A DNA stretch of 25,457 nucleotides from Pseudomonadota bacterium (GTDB taxonomy: Bacteria > Pseudomonadota > Gammaproteobacteria > Steroidobacterales > Steroidobacteraceae), in the NCBI GenBank assembly GCA_021826035.1, contig JAKBBE010000032.1, forward strand, positions 1 through 25,457. Direction: 5' to 3'. Positions 12,847-21,808 of the stretch are shown here, in pieces; positions within the stretch are counted from its first letter, which is position 1; every line of letters starts with the position of its first letter. A program made the position numbers and the translations under genes. The notes beneath the pieces were generated by a model, which saw nothing but the letters and a program-made list of their open reading frames with translations, did not search any database and was not told the origin of the DNA.

Positions 12847-15276
12847 ATGCACGGTGCGGTGCGCAAAACTCGAGGGTGCGGGCGGACGGTCACGTGGGTT
12901 GCGGCGTGCGGTCTGCTGGTGAGCTGGGGCGCTGTGGCTCGAGGCGCCGATCGTCCACCGGCGCCGCACCTCCCTCGTCCGCGCTCGCATCGAGCGCTCA
13001 AGGCAATCGTCATCAATGCCGCACCGCTCGCCGGGTCCGCGGTGCCGCTCGATGAGATTCCGGCAAATGTCCAGGTTCTCAGCGCCGCTTCGCTCTCGGC
13101 GCAGGGTACGGCCAGTCTCACCGGCGCGCTCAACGCGCAGCTGAGCAGCATCAACATCAACGACAACGTCGTCGATCCCTTCCAGCCGGACATTCTGTAT
13201 CGTGGCTTCGAGGCCTCGCCCGTGCTCGGCACCCCACAGGGGCTCGCGGTGTACGAGAACGGCGTGCGGATCAACGAGGCGTTTGGCGACACGGTGAACT
13301 GGGACCTGATCCTGCCCGCGGCGATCCAGCAGGTCGAGCTGACCAGCGCGAGCGCGGTGTACGGACTGAATGCACTCGGCGGGGCGATTTCGCTGACGAT
13401 GAAGAACGGTTTCACCTACCACGGCGGCGAGGTGCAGCTGTCCGGCGGATCTTTTCATCGTCAGGAAATCAGCGCACAGTACGGGATGCACTCGGGCATG
13501 TTCGGGTTCTACGTGGCCGGGCGCGGGCTGAACTGGCGCGGCTGGCGCGAGTTCTCGAGCGATCAGCTGCGCGATCTGTACGCCGTGGCGAGTGTGCACG
13601 GAGCGGCCGGATCGCTCGATCTGAGCTATGCCTGGGACGACAACACCCTCAAAGGCCAGAGCTCCGCGCCGGTGCAGGAGCTCGCGATCAATCGCTCGCT
13701 GGTTTTCACCGGTCCGCAGGCCAATCTCAATCGCCTGAAGTTTCTCACGCTCAATGGCCGGCTGAAGCTGCCGGACCACTGGACACTGGCGGCCGTCCTC
13801 TACTACCGGGACTTCGCCCAGGCCGTTGCCAATGGCAACGGCACCCATTACATCGCCTGTCGCACGATGCCGGGCGTGCTGTGTCAGCCCGACGGCGTCA
13901 CGCCGCTGACGAATGCGGCAGGACAGCCGTTGCCGGACATCTCCGCCGGCGGCACGCGCTACATCGGCGAGAACGACTTCGAACTGCTGCACAGCTGGGG
14001 TCGCGGTGCGACGCTGCAGGTTGCAAACGACGCGGCGCTCTTCGGTCACGACAATCACCTCACCGTCGGTGCGGCGGTGGATTACGCCTCGAGCGGCTAC
14101 TACGCCGGTGCCCAGGTCGGTGTGCTCAATGCCGCACTCGTCGTGCAGCCCTCGGGGCTGTTCGTCAATACCCCGGAGAATTCCGCCGGGGCCCTGGCAA
14201 ACGGCGATGCGGTACCGGTGAACGTCGATTCGGTCAACAAGGCGTTCGGCGCCTACCTCACCGATACGTTCAAGGTGACTTCCGCGCTGGCGGTGACCGC
14301 CGGCGGGCGCTACAACATCGCGCACGTGAATCTCGCCGATCAGCTCGGCACGCGGCTCAGTGGCTTCAATCGTTTCGTTCACTTCAATCCGTCGATCGGC
14401 GCAACGTATGCCCTCGGGTCTGCGACCACGCTCTATGGCGGCTATTCGGTGAACAACCGCGTTCCGACCCCGGGGGAGATCGAGTGTTCCGATCCCCAGG
14501 CACCCTGTCTCCTGCCGGCCAGTCTCTCCGGCGATCCGCCCAATCTGCGCCAGGTGGTCTCGCATACCACGGAAATCGGTCTGCGCGGGACCGTGGCCAG
14601 AGTGAGGGTTCTGGGGGCGGCGCTGCGGTGGAACTTCAGCGTCTTTCGAACCGTCCTGCACGATGACATCCATGGCGTCGCGACGTCACTGAGTTCGGGA
14701 TATTTCGCCAATATCGGCGACACGCGCCGTCAGGGACTGGAGACGGGCGTGAATTTCAGCGCCCCGCGCTGGTCGGCCTACCTGCATTACAGCCTCGTGC
14801 GGGCGACCTTTCTCACCTCGCTGCTGATTCCATCGACGTCGAACCCGTTCCAGAGTGCGAACGGGACGATCCGCGTGCAGCCCGGCGATCAGTTTCCCGG
14901 GATCCCGGAGAATCGCTGGAAATTCGGCGGTGACGTCTCGCTGTCGCCCTCCTGGAGCATCGGGACGAGCGTCAATATCGTGAGCAGCGTCTATTACGTG
15001 GGCGATGAGTCGAATCAGCTGGCGCCGCTGTCGGGGTACACCGTGGTCGAACTGCATTCGAGCTATCGGCCGCGCCACCACGTGCGGCTGTTTGTCTCCA
15101 TTGAGAACCTGCTCGACAGTCACTACGCCACGTGGGGCATTCTGAGTGATCCGACCGGAGTCGGTGCACCGGGGATCCCGGTGAATGCGCAGACCAATGG
15201 TCCGGGCGTGAACAATCGGTTCATCAGTCCGGCAGCGCCGCTCGAGGTGTTCGGCGGGGTACGCGTACGCTTCTGA
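12847..15276 (+). CDS. TonB-dependent outer-membrane receptor
   Basis: 809 residues from ATG 12847, which follows GGGAGG (an upstream in-frame GTG at 12823 is less well placed). The signal peptide spans about residues 1-33 (VTWVAACGLLVSWGAVARGA). Residues ~51-58 (LKAIVINA) may be the TonB box. The plug domain (about 66-190) shows IPANVQVLSA, LYRGFEASPVLGTPQGLAVY, NGVRINEAFGD and AVYGLNALGGAISL. The remainder is a 22-strand-type barrel with repeated aromatic girdle residues, ending FGGVRVRF with terminal Phe. Such receptors import siderophores, cobalamin, sugars or peptides using the proton-motive force. The substrate cannot be told from sequence. It diverges from the kinase/regulator pair, and a retropepsin-like protein follows. 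Confidence 0.88.
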   Translation: MHGAVRKTRGCGRTVTWVAACGLLVSWGAVARGADRPPAPHLPRPRSHRALKAIVINAAPLAGSAVPLDEIPANVQVLSAASLSAQGTASLTGALNAQLSSININDNVVDPFQPDILYRGFEASPVLGTPQGLAVYENGVRINEAFGDTVNWDLILPAAIQQVELTSASAVYGLNALGGAISLTMKNGFTYHGGEVQLSGGSFHRQEISAQYGMHSGMFGFYVAGRGLNWRGWREFSSDQLRDLYAVASVHGAAGSLDLSYAWDDNTLKGQSSAPVQELAINRSLVFTGPQANLNRLKFLTLNGRLKLPDHWTLAAVLYYRDFAQAVANGNGTHYIACRTMPGVLCQPDGVTPLTNAAGQPLPDISAGGTRYIGENDFELLHSWGRGATLQVANDAALFGHDNHLTVGAAVDYASSGYYAGAQVGVLNAALVVQPSGLFVNTPENSAGALANGDAVPVNVDSVNKAFGAYLTDTFKVTSALAVTAGGRYNIAHVNLADQLGTRLSGFNRFVHFNPSIGATYALGSATTLYGGYSVNNRVPTPGEIECSDPQAPCLLPASLSGDPPNLRQVVSHTTEIGLRGTVARVRVLGAALRWNFSVFRTVLHDDIHGVATSLSSGYFANIGDTRRQGLETGVNFSAPRWSAYLHYSLVRATFLTSLLIPSTSNPFQSANGTIRVQPGDQFPGIPENRWKFGGDVSLSPSWSIGTSVNIVSSVYYVGDESNQLAPLSGYTVVELHSSYRPRHHVRLFVSIENLLDSHYATWGILSDPTGVGAPGIPVNAQTNGPGVNNRFISPAAPLEVFGGVRVRF

Positions 15277-15373
15277 TCCGATCGGCCGCGCTTCGGTTGC
15301 AGGTGGTTGGCGGCTTCGGGTAGGCTGGCCTCAGAGTCAACCGGGTGCAGACGGAAGCAGACGGACGAGGGGC

Positions 15374-17212
15374 ATGCGGTACCGGGGATGGGCGTTCGCT
15401 CTGGCGCTCGCGGCGCTGGGCATGGGGTCGGCGGCAGCAGGCGGTTGTCGGATCGAACGGCTGCCGGCGGTCCCGGTCACTTTCAGGGATCTCAGGCCGA
15501 TGGTGTCGGCCGAGATCAATGGGCGCAAAGCCCGCTTCATCATCGATACCGGCGCCTTCTGGAGCATGCTGACACCACAGGCGCGCTCGGAGTACGGACT
15601 GTCCGATGACACCCCTGGAAGGGGGTTGCAGCTCAATGGATTCAACGGCAGCATCACCGCGTACGTCACTTCGGTGCGCGTCTTCAGGTTTCTGAACGTT
15701 CCCTTCCACAACGCCCAGTTTCTGGTCGGCGGCAATGACTTTCAATCCGGTGCCGCCGGGCTGCTCGGCGGCACCATCCTGCATCTGGCCGACGTGGAGT
15801 ACAACTTCGGCGACGGCCAGATGCGCTTCGTCATCGCCCAGCATTGTGGCCACATCCCGCTGGCGTACTGGGCGCGCGGTGCGAGTGTCGGGGCGGTCAA
15901 GCTGAGGCCGATCAGTGCGCGGCGGCCGTTTCTGATCGGCCACGCTCGAGTGAATGGCCGGCGGATCCGGGTGTTGTTCGACAGCGGCTCGCCTCGCTCG
16001 ATGCTGGCGCTGCGCGCGGCGCGCCGGGTCGGCATTCCGTTCGCCGCACCGGACGTGCGGGCCGCCGGGCCGGTCACCGGCGTCGGTCGGCGCTGGACGC
16101 GCTCCTGGGTGGTGCCGCTGGCACAGGTGCAGATCGGGGATGAGAAAATTGAGCACACCAAGGTGTTGCTCAGCAACTTCCGGCTGCCGGGTCTGCATAT
16201 CGACATGGTGCTGGGCGCGGATTTCTTCCTGTCGCATCGCATCATCATCTCCAAGCGCCGTCACATGATGTACTTCACGTACAACGGCGGGCCGGTCTTC
16301 GATCTGGGCCATCGATATCTGATCGAACAGGGCGGAGGGGCGCCGGTGGAGGCCGGTCCGGGTGTGCCGGCATCCTCGCCTCCTGGCGGCGCACCGGTGC
16401 GCCGCCAGGAGGCCTCGCAGGTCGCCAGCCGCGCGATGCGCCGCGGTATGGCGCTCGCGGCCGAAGGACAGTACCGACGGGCGCTCGTGGATCTGAATCG
16501 CGCCTGCGCGCTGGAGCCTCAGAACGTCCATTATCGGTTGCGGCGCGGGCGAGTCTATTGGGCGCACGGGCAACCGGCCCTCGCGCTGAAGGACTTCGAT
16601 GCGGCGATCCGCGCGCGCGCGAATTTTTACCCAGCGCATCTGGCCCGCGCGCAGCTGCTGCTCTCCTGGGAAGGCGCGCCGGCGAACGCCCGCCGGCGAG
16701 CGACGGCGGACATCAATATTGCCTCGCTCCTGGCGCCGGATGCGTCGATCCAGCGCCTGCAGGTCGCCGATCTATACGCGCGGATCGGCCGATATTCCGA
16801 TGCGCTGCGGGCGATCGACCTGTGGATCTACTACCACCGTCGAGATGCGCTCCTGCCGCTCGGCTGGAATACGCGCTGTTGGATTCGGGCCGAAGGCAAT
16901 CTGCAACTGCACCGGGCGCTGCGCGATTGTGCGCGGGCGGTCCGGCGGTTGCCGCAGAACGCGGGGGTGTTCGAGGATCGGGCGCTGGTGTACCTGCGGC
17001 TCGGGGAGCTGCGCCGAGCGATTGCGAGTGACGATCAGGCCTTGAGCAGGCAGCCGCAACTGGCGGTAGCGCTCTATGGCCGCGGGCTCGCCGAGTTGCG
17101 CGCGCAGCAGATCACCGCCGGTCGCACCGATCTGGCGGCTGCGACGAAGATCGATCCGGACGTCACGCGGCTGTTCGCACACATGCATCTGGTGCCCCTA
17201 CCCACCCGATGA
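15374..17212 (+). CDS. Secreted aspartyl-protease-like protein with two retropepsin sites and a TPR domain
   Basis: 612 residues from ATG 15374, preceded by GAGGGG. Signal peptide ~1-23. Two retropepsin-type halves follow. The first has D58-T-G (FIIDTGAFWSML) and later GLLGGTILHLADVEY. The second has D203-S-G (VLFDSGSPRSML) followed by LHIDMVLGADFFLSHRIIIS, the typical LGxDxL flap-closing pattern. Each retroviral-type protease subunit has one such site, so a tandem pair could form an intramolecular active dimer, like pepsin. After a proline-rich linker (about 325-350), residues 352-610 consist of TPR-like repeats: MALAAEGQYRRALVDLNRAC, VYWAHGQPALALKDFDAAIR, ALVYLRLGELRRAIASDDQA. The export signal implies periplasmic action. 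Substrates are unknown. It follows the TonB receptor by 97 bases. Confidence 0.85.
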   Translation: MRYRGWAFALALAALGMGSAAAGGCRIERLPAVPVTFRDLRPMVSAEINGRKARFIIDTGAFWSMLTPQARSEYGLSDDTPGRGLQLNGFNGSITAYVTSVRVFRFLNVPFHNAQFLVGGNDFQSGAAGLLGGTILHLADVEYNFGDGQMRFVIAQHCGHIPLAYWARGASVGAVKLRPISARRPFLIGHARVNGRRIRVLFDSGSPRSMLALRAARRVGIPFAAPDVRAAGPVTGVGRRWTRSWVVPLAQVQIGDEKIEHTKVLLSNFRLPGLHIDMVLGADFFLSHRIIISKRRHMMYFTYNGGPVFDLGHRYLIEQGGGAPVEAGPGVPASSPPGGAPVRRQEASQVASRAMRRGMALAAEGQYRRALVDLNRACALEPQNVHYRLRRGRVYWAHGQPALALKDFDAAIRARANFYPAHLARAQLLLSWEGAPANARRRATADINIASLLAPDASIQRLQVADLYARIGRYSDALRAIDLWIYYHRRDALLPLGWNTRCWIRAEGNLQLHRALRDCARAVRRLPQNAGVFEDRALVYLRLGELRRAIASDDQALSRQPQLAVALYGRGLAELRAQQITAGRTDLAAATKIDPDVTRLFAHMHLVPLPTR

Positions 17213-17246
17213 TCGCCACGGGGGGAGGGGATTTACCTAGGGGCTT

Positions 17247-17264
17247 GTGCGAATGCATTCGCAC
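17247..17264. promoter_or_regulatory. Perfect 18-bp palindrome upstream of the 204-residue ORF
   Basis: GTGCGAATGCATTCGCAC reads the same on both strands. It lies 35 bases after the retropepsin/TPR stop and 53 bases before ATG 17318. It could be an operator for the downstream gene or a short hairpin that ends upstream transcription. No T-tract follows. Confidence 0.4.
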
Positions 17265-17317
17265 GCGCCGGTCTGAGAGAGTGCATCGGTGGTCAGCGGC
17301 CTTCCGAGGAGACTCTG

Positions 17318-17932
17318 ATGAACCGATCGACTTCCACTCCGGTGGCATTTTTGTTCGCAACACTGTTGTCTTCGTCGACGGTGTTTGCGCAGAACGCAGG
17401 CCGTGGCGCGGGCGCGCCGGCGCGCAGTCCCATCGGCAGCGCGACGCGGCTGCAGCAGCAGAGCCGCTTGACGACCCATGACCAGGATCGGTTGCACGAG
17501 CGGCGCCTGGATCGTCTGTACAGCCGAGACCTCAAGCGTGAGCAGGACCGGGACCGCATCTTTGGTGCGAACCTGATGAGCAGCGCCGAGCGGACGCAGT
17601 ACGAGGCGCATCTGCGATCGCTGGCGACGGAACAGGAACGTGTTCAGTACCGCATGGCGCATCAGCATCAGATGCAGCAGCGCGCCGAGGCACGCCATGA
17701 GCATCTCGGAGCGGCGCCGAGCGAGGCGCAGATTCGTGCCCAGGAGCGAGTGCGCCAGCAGGAACGGGAGCAGATCTACGGTTATTCGATGATGACGCCC
17801 CAGGAAGTCGCACACTACCAGGCGCAGATGGGGGCGGCACGCACGGTTCAGGAACGCGAACACATCCGCGCCGAACATCGCCAGCAGATGGAGGCGCGAA
17901 CCCGGGCACAGGGTGAATCCCCGCCGAAGTAG
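17318..17932 (+). CDS. Periplasmic, charged helical protein with two internal repeats (unknown function)
   Basis: 204 residues; ATG 17318 is preceded by GAGGAGA at good spacing. Signal peptide ~1-24 (ends TVFAQ). The mature protein is very rich in Gln, Arg, Glu and His and predicted helical. It has two related modules. Residues ~76-125 run from QDRDRIFGANLMSSAERTQY, then LATEQERVQYRMAHQHQM. Residues ~148-198 run from REREQIYGYSMMTPQEVAHY, then ARTVQEREHIRAEHRQQM. The shared pattern is an R-E/D-R-E/D-x-I-(F/Y)-G segment, MM/LM-T/S, and ER..R..H..QM. This could be an elongated chaperone-like or metal-binding helical protein, and that is inference only. No named domain was recognised. Confidence 0.75.
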   Translation: MNRSTSTPVAFLFATLLSSSTVFAQNAGRGAGAPARSPIGSATRLQQQSRLTTHDQDRLHERRLDRLYSRDLKREQDRDRIFGANLMSSAERTQYEAHLRSLATEQERVQYRMAHQHQMQQRAEARHEHLGAAPSEAQIRAQERVRQQEREQIYGYSMMTPQEVAHYQAQMGAARTVQEREHIRAEHRQQMEARTRAQGESPPK

Positions 17933-18300
17933 GGCGTGCGGATCGGGACCCGAACGAGGGGTGAGGCGGTCGCTGCGCGTCGAGCGCGGGGTGCCGTGGT
18001 CGATCAGTCCCTGTGCGCCGACGGCGGCCTCGACACGAGGTCCGAGACGCAGGTGCCGGTGCGCCCGGGCGCCCGATGGCCATCGGTGCCATCCCAGGGG
18101 CCGGATGCAGAGCGTCGCGGTCTTGGCGATGCCCGCAGGGGAGAGCCGCTGCCCGCCTTCGGGTGCCGGTGTGCCGCGCAAGGGGAGCCCTACGTCCGCA
18201 ACGATCTGGGACGTCGGGGCACAGGACGGGCCGTGCGCGCCACCCGGCGTCGCGGTCTGCGTTGATCCGCATCGTATCCGCAACGAAGGACGTGGACCCC
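17933..18300. other. 368-base gap with no gene I can support
   Basis: Several long open frames exist in all directions because of the high GC content, but none has a ribosome site or a protein-like composition. No clear hairpin was seen. A short leader with AAGGA at about 18284 belongs to the gene starting at 18301. Confidence 0.45.
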
Positions 18301-19935
18301 ATGACAGCCGCACGGGTATCTCATCGAGTGCTTGCCGAGGGCGCGGGCGAACTGCTGCCCGAGGAGTTGAGTGGGTTGCTGAGCCCGCACGCCTATCCCC
18401 ATCCGGTGGAGGGGGTCGCGGTGATCGAGACCCCCATTTCCTGGGTGCTGCTCGCCGGTGCGTTCGCCTACAAAATCAAACGCCCGGTGCGCTATCCGTT
18501 CGTCGATCAGCGCATGCTCGAGTATCGCCGGTGGCTGTGCGAGGAGGAGTTGCGTCTCAACCGCCGCTTCGCTCCGGAGCTGTATCTCGGGGTGTGTCGC
18601 ATCGTCGCGGCCGGCACGCACCTGCGCATGCGATGCGATTCGGCCGATGCGCACCCGGTGCTCGAATACGCGGTGCGGATGCAGCGATTCGATGCGGCCG
18701 ACGAGCTCGATCAGCGTCTCGCGGAGGGTCGTCTGGCGCTCGAGGCGCTCGAGAGCTTCGGCCGCAGCCTGGCGGACATTCATGCCACGCTCCCGTCGGT
18801 CACGGAGGAGAGCGCCTGGGGCCGGCCGGAGCACGTGCGCACCTTGCTGGCGGCGAACCTGCGCGAGTGTGCGCAGGCCGCCGAGGTGTTCGCGCGGCGG
18901 GAAACCGTGTCGTCTCTCGAGGTCGCGCTCGAGCAGCGCCTGGCCGAGGCGAGTCCGGCGATGGCGCTGCGTCGGGCGAGTGGGCGGGTGCGCGAGTGTC
19001 ACGGCGACCTGCACAGCCGCAACATCATCGTGCGCGAGGGGCGTCTCGTGCCGTTCGACTGTCTGGAGTACGAGCCGGCATTCCGCTGGATCGACGTGGC
19101 CGATGAGATCGCGTTTCTCACGAGCGATCTGACGGCGCGCGGCTATCGGCGGCATGCGCACGCCTTTCTGAGCGCGTATCTGCAGCGCTGCGGCGACTAT
19201 CACGCCTGCCGCGTCCTGCGCCTGTACGAGGCGCACCGGGCGCTGGTCCGCGCCAAGGTCGCGGCGCTGTCGGCCGCCGCGCGATTGGAGAGCGGACGCT
19301 CGGTGCTGCGTGCGGAGTTTGAGCGGCTGGTGACCCACGCCGCAGCCGCGCTGGCGGTGCGAGAGCCGCGCCTGGTGCTGATGAGCGGGCTGTCCGGGTC
19401 CGGCAAGACCTGGATCGCCCGGCAGCTCAGCGAGCGCCTCGATGCGGTGCATTTGCGGTCGGACGTCGAGCGCAAGCGCCTCGCCGGCCTCGATCCGCTG
19501 CAGCCGTCCGGCTCGGGACTCGCCGCGGGGCTGTATGCCGCCGACGTGAGCGAACGGGTGTACGACGAGTTGGCGCGGGAAGCCTACGATGCGCTCCTCG
19601 GGGGTTACACCGTGATCGTGGATGCGACGTTCCTGCGCCGAGCGCAGCGGCAACGGTTCGGGGAACTCGGCGCACGGGCGCAGACGTCGACCTATTGGGT
19701 CCGCTGTACGGCGCCGCTCTCGGTGCTGCAGGAGCGCCTGCGGGCGCGCGCCGCGCAGGGACACGATCCCTCGGAGGCCGACACCGCGGTGCTCGAGTGG
19801 CAACGACAGCAGCTCGAGTGGGCGGCTGCGGATGAGGGGCTTGCGTCCATCGAGGTCGAGTCCACCGACCCGCACTCGATCGAGAAGATCCTCGGCCTGA
19901 TTGGTTCCGCGTCCGGCGGCCCCGAGCGTCCTTAA
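18301..19935 (+). CDS. APH-like kinase fused to a P-loop (zeta/AAA-type) ATP-binding domain
   Basis: 544 residues from ATG 18301, preceded by AAGGA. The N-terminal half (about 1-340) is an aminoglycoside phosphotransferase/choline-kinase fold. It has VLLAGAFAYKIKRPV (Lys58/60 region), the catalytic loop C233-HGDLHSRN at 233-241 (D236, N241), and FRWIDVADEIAFLTSDL in place of the DFG region. The C-terminal half (about 355-535) is a separate P-loop kinase: Walker A GLSGSGKT (363-370), HLRSDVERKRLAG, and VIVDATFLRRAQR. The architecture matches proteins annotated as bifunctional APH family/AAA ATPase. No substrate is known for these, so a drug-resistance role should not be assumed. Its TAA overlaps the convergent LysR stop by 4 bases (19932-19935). 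Confidence 0.85.
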   Translation: MTAARVSHRVLAEGAGELLPEELSGLLSPHAYPHPVEGVAVIETPISWVLLAGAFAYKIKRPVRYPFVDQRMLEYRRWLCEEELRLNRRFAPELYLGVCRIVAAGTHLRMRCDSADAHPVLEYAVRMQRFDAADELDQRLAEGRLALEALESFGRSLADIHATLPSVTEESAWGRPEHVRTLLAANLRECAQAAEVFARRETVSSLEVALEQRLAEASPAMALRRASGRVRECHGDLHSRNIIVREGRLVPFDCLEYEPAFRWIDVADEIAFLTSDLTARGYRRHAHAFLSAYLQRCGDYHACRVLRLYEAHRALVRAKVAALSAAARLESGRSVLRAEFERLVTHAAAALAVREPRLVLMSGLSGSGKTWIARQLSERLDAVHLRSDVERKRLAGLDPLQPSGSGLAAGLYAADVSERVYDELAREAYDALLGGYTVIVDATFLRRAQRQRFGELGARAQTSTYWVRCTAPLSVLQERLRARAAQGHDPSEADTAVLEWQRQQLEWAAADEGLASIEVESTDPHSIEKILGLIGSASGGPERP

Positions 19936-20825
19936 ACCGCGGTGTCGATCGGGTGCTGCAGCAGGCGCACGAAGGCCTCGGCGGCCGGCTCGAGCTGCGC
20001 GCTCTCGCGCTGCACCATCATCAGCGGGCGGGTGATGGTCAGGGTGCGCACCGGCAGCGTGCGCAGGCTGCCGTCGGCGAGCTCGTTGAGCATGCAGATG
20101 CGCGGCAGCCAGGCGATGCCGCCACCGTGGACCGCAGCGCGCTTGAGCGCCTCGGTGTTGCCGAATTCCATCGTGTCCCCGGGGGTGATGTTCTGGCGCT
20201 GCAGAGCCGCAGTGATCAGCTCGCGGGTCCCGGAGCCGTGTTCGCGCATCAGCAGCGGCTCCCCGGCGAGATCCGCAGGCTCGAGCGTCTGGCGAGCAAA
20301 CAGCCGGTGATCCGGGGCGGCGACGGGCATGATTTCATCGTGCTGGAACACGGTACTGCGCAGACCCTGCAGGTGCAGCGGCCCTTCGATGAACCCGAGC
20401 ATGAAGCGCATGTCGTCCACGCCCTGGGAGACCTGCTCGGTGTTGCCGACGAACAGCGAGACCTCGACCCGCGGTCGCTGCCGACGGAACGCCGCGAGCA
20501 GCGGCGGCAACACGTAGGTGCCGATGGTGTTGCTCGCCCCGAGGGTCAGCCGGCCGCGCAGCGCCCCGGCGATCTCCTGCATCGCCGCCTCGGCGGTGCG
20601 TTCCAGTTCGAACAGCCGCACCGCATAGCGATTGAGGACTTCGCCGGCTTGCGTCAGACGCATGCCCTTGGCGTGGCGCTCGAACAGCGTCACCCCGAGC
20701 CGCTGTTCGAAGGCCTTCAATTCGCGCGACAGCGCCGGTTGGGAGACGTGCAGCTTGCGCGCCGAGGCGGTGAGGCTGCCGGTGGCGGCGACCGTGGCGA
20801 AGATGGCCAGATGGTGCAGGTTCAT
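19932..20825 (-). CDS. LysR-family transcriptional regulator
   Basis: 297 residues from ATG 20825, with a -10-like TATACT about 10 bases upstream. The N-terminal winged helix (1-60) reads MNLHHLAIFATVAATGSLTA, then KLHVSQPALSRELKAFEQRL. The effector-binding domain (about 90-295) includes LTLGASNTIGTYVLPPLLAA and GGIAWLPRICMLNELADG. The effector ligand is not predictable. The usual divergent target gene is absent. The gene converges on the APH-like gene, and the pirin gene behind it runs in the same direction, separated by a strong hairpin. Confidence 0.9.
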   Translation of the reverse strand: MNLHHLAIFATVAATGSLTASARKLHVSQPALSRELKAFEQRLGVTLFERHAKGMRLTQAGEVLNRYAVRLFELERTAEAAMQEIAGALRGRLTLGASNTIGTYVLPPLLAAFRRQRPRVEVSLFVGNTEQVSQGVDDMRFMLGFIEGPLHLQGLRSTVFQHDEIMPVAAPDHRLFARQTLEPADLAGEPLLMREHGSGTRELITAALQRQNITPGDTMEFGNTEALKRAAVHGGGIAWLPRICMLNELADGSLRTLPVRTLTITRPLMMVQRESAQLEPAAEAFVRLLQHPIDTAV

Positions 20826-20872
20826 CGCCCCAGTATAGGACGCGAACCGGTGCCCGAGCCGCGAGGATCGCA

Positions 20873-20896
20873 GGCGCGCCGCCGAAGCGGCGCGCC
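20873..20896 (-). terminator. Strong 10-bp stem with UUCG tetraloop after the pirin gene
   Basis: On the minus strand the sequence is GGCGCGCCGC-TTCG-GCGGCGCGCC. This is a perfect ten-pair GC stem closed by the very stable UUCG loop, beginning 6 bases after the pirin stop at 20903. It lacks a T-tract, so it may end transcription weakly or mainly protect the 3' end of the azoR-pirin mRNA. Confidence 0.65.
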
Positions 20897-20902
20897 ACGG
20901 GA

Positions 20903-21769
20903 TCAGAACCGCCCGCTCTGGAAGTCCTGGAAGGCCTGCATCAGCTCCTCGCGGGTGTTCATGACGAACGGGCCGTACTTGGCCACCGGCTCGCGCAGCG
21001 GCTTGCCGGCCACGAGGATCAGCCGCGCCGGGGCGTGCGCCGTGCCCGAACCGGCGCGTGCCTCGATGCGCACCGCGCCGGTGTCGCTGAGGACCGCCAG
21101 GTCGTGACTGTCGACCTCAGTGGCAGTCTCGCCCGCACCGATGGCGACCGCGCCTTCGTAGACATAGACGAACGCCGCATGCCCGGCGGGCAGCGCATGG
21201 GTGAACTGCCCGCCCGGGACGAGCTCGATGTCGAGGTAAGTCGGCTCGGTCGCCGGTTGCGCGATCGGGCCGGTCACGCCCTCGACCGTTCCGGCGATCA
21301 CCTTCACGCGCGCCGCGGCCGTCTCGACTCTGGGGATTCGCTGCGGATCGAACTCCTGGTAGCGCGGGGCGGTCATCTTCTCGCGCGCCGGCAGGTTGAT
21401 CCACAGCTGAAAGCCGCGCATGCGTCCTTCCTGCTGCTCGGGCATCTCCGAGTGGATGATGCCGCGTCCGGCCGTCATCCACTGCACGCTGCCGGGAACG
21501 AGCACCCCTTCGTGCCCGTGGTTGTCGCGGTGACGCATGCACCCATCGAGCATGTAGGTCACGGTCTCGAAGCCGCGGTGCGGATGATCCGGAAAACCGG
21601 CGATGTAATCGCCGGGATTGTCGGTGCCGAACTCATCGAGCATCAGGAACGGATCGAGATCGGCCAGCTGCGGCTGGCCGATCACGCGCGTCAGTTTCAC
21701 GCCGGCGCCGTCCGAGGTGGGCATGCCGCGCACCAGGCGCTCAACGCTGCGGTTCGCAGGAGTATTCAT
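20903..21769 (-). CDS. Pirin family protein (cupin), probable quercetinase-like
   Basis: 288 residues. ATG 21769 was chosen over GTG 21775 because GGAGAG lies about 7 bases upstream of the ATG. The N-terminal cupin holds the metal ligands H62, H64 (DHPHRGFETV), H106 and E108 (GRGIIHSEMP), at the spacing found in human pirin. The second cupin (about 180-280) includes LPAGHAAFVYVYEG. Bacterial pirins are metal enzymes or redox-responsive proteins, some with quercetin 2,3-dioxygenase activity. The gene lies 39 bases downstream of azoR on the same strand, so the two form an operon likely controlled by the HxlR regulator beyond azoR. Confidence 0.9.
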   Translation of the reverse strand: MNTPANRSVERLVRGMPTSDGAGVKLTRVIGQPQLADLDPFLMLDEFGTDNPGDYIAGFPDHPHRGFETVTYMLDGCMRHRDNHGHEGVLVPGSVQWMTAGRGIIHSEMPEQQEGRMRGFQLWINLPAREKMTAPRYQEFDPQRIPRVETAAARVKVIAGTVEGVTGPIAQPATEPTYLDIELVPGGQFTHALPAGHAAFVYVYEGAVAIGAGETATEVDSHDLAVLSDTGAVRIEARAGSGTAHAPARLILVAGKPLREPVAKYGPFVMNTREELMQAFQDFQSGRF

Positions 21770-21808
21770 GGGCACTCTCCGGTCGGGGTGAGATCACTCG
21801 ATCTGGGC

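Noticed and set aside
12730..14673. A 647-codon open frame on the minus strand opposite the TonB receptor
   Set aside because: It is antisense to a well-supported receptor gene, has a low-complexity charged composition, and has no ribosome site or domain. Such frames are expected in GC-rich DNA.
18190..19875. A 561-codon minus-strand open frame opposite the APH/P-loop gene
   Set aside because: Shadow of the codon structure of the real gene. No protein family signature was seen.
18301..19935. Aminoglycoside resistance gene
   Set aside because: The APH-like half belongs to a fused family of unknown substrate in an ordinary chromosomal setting. Nothing indicates drug resistance.
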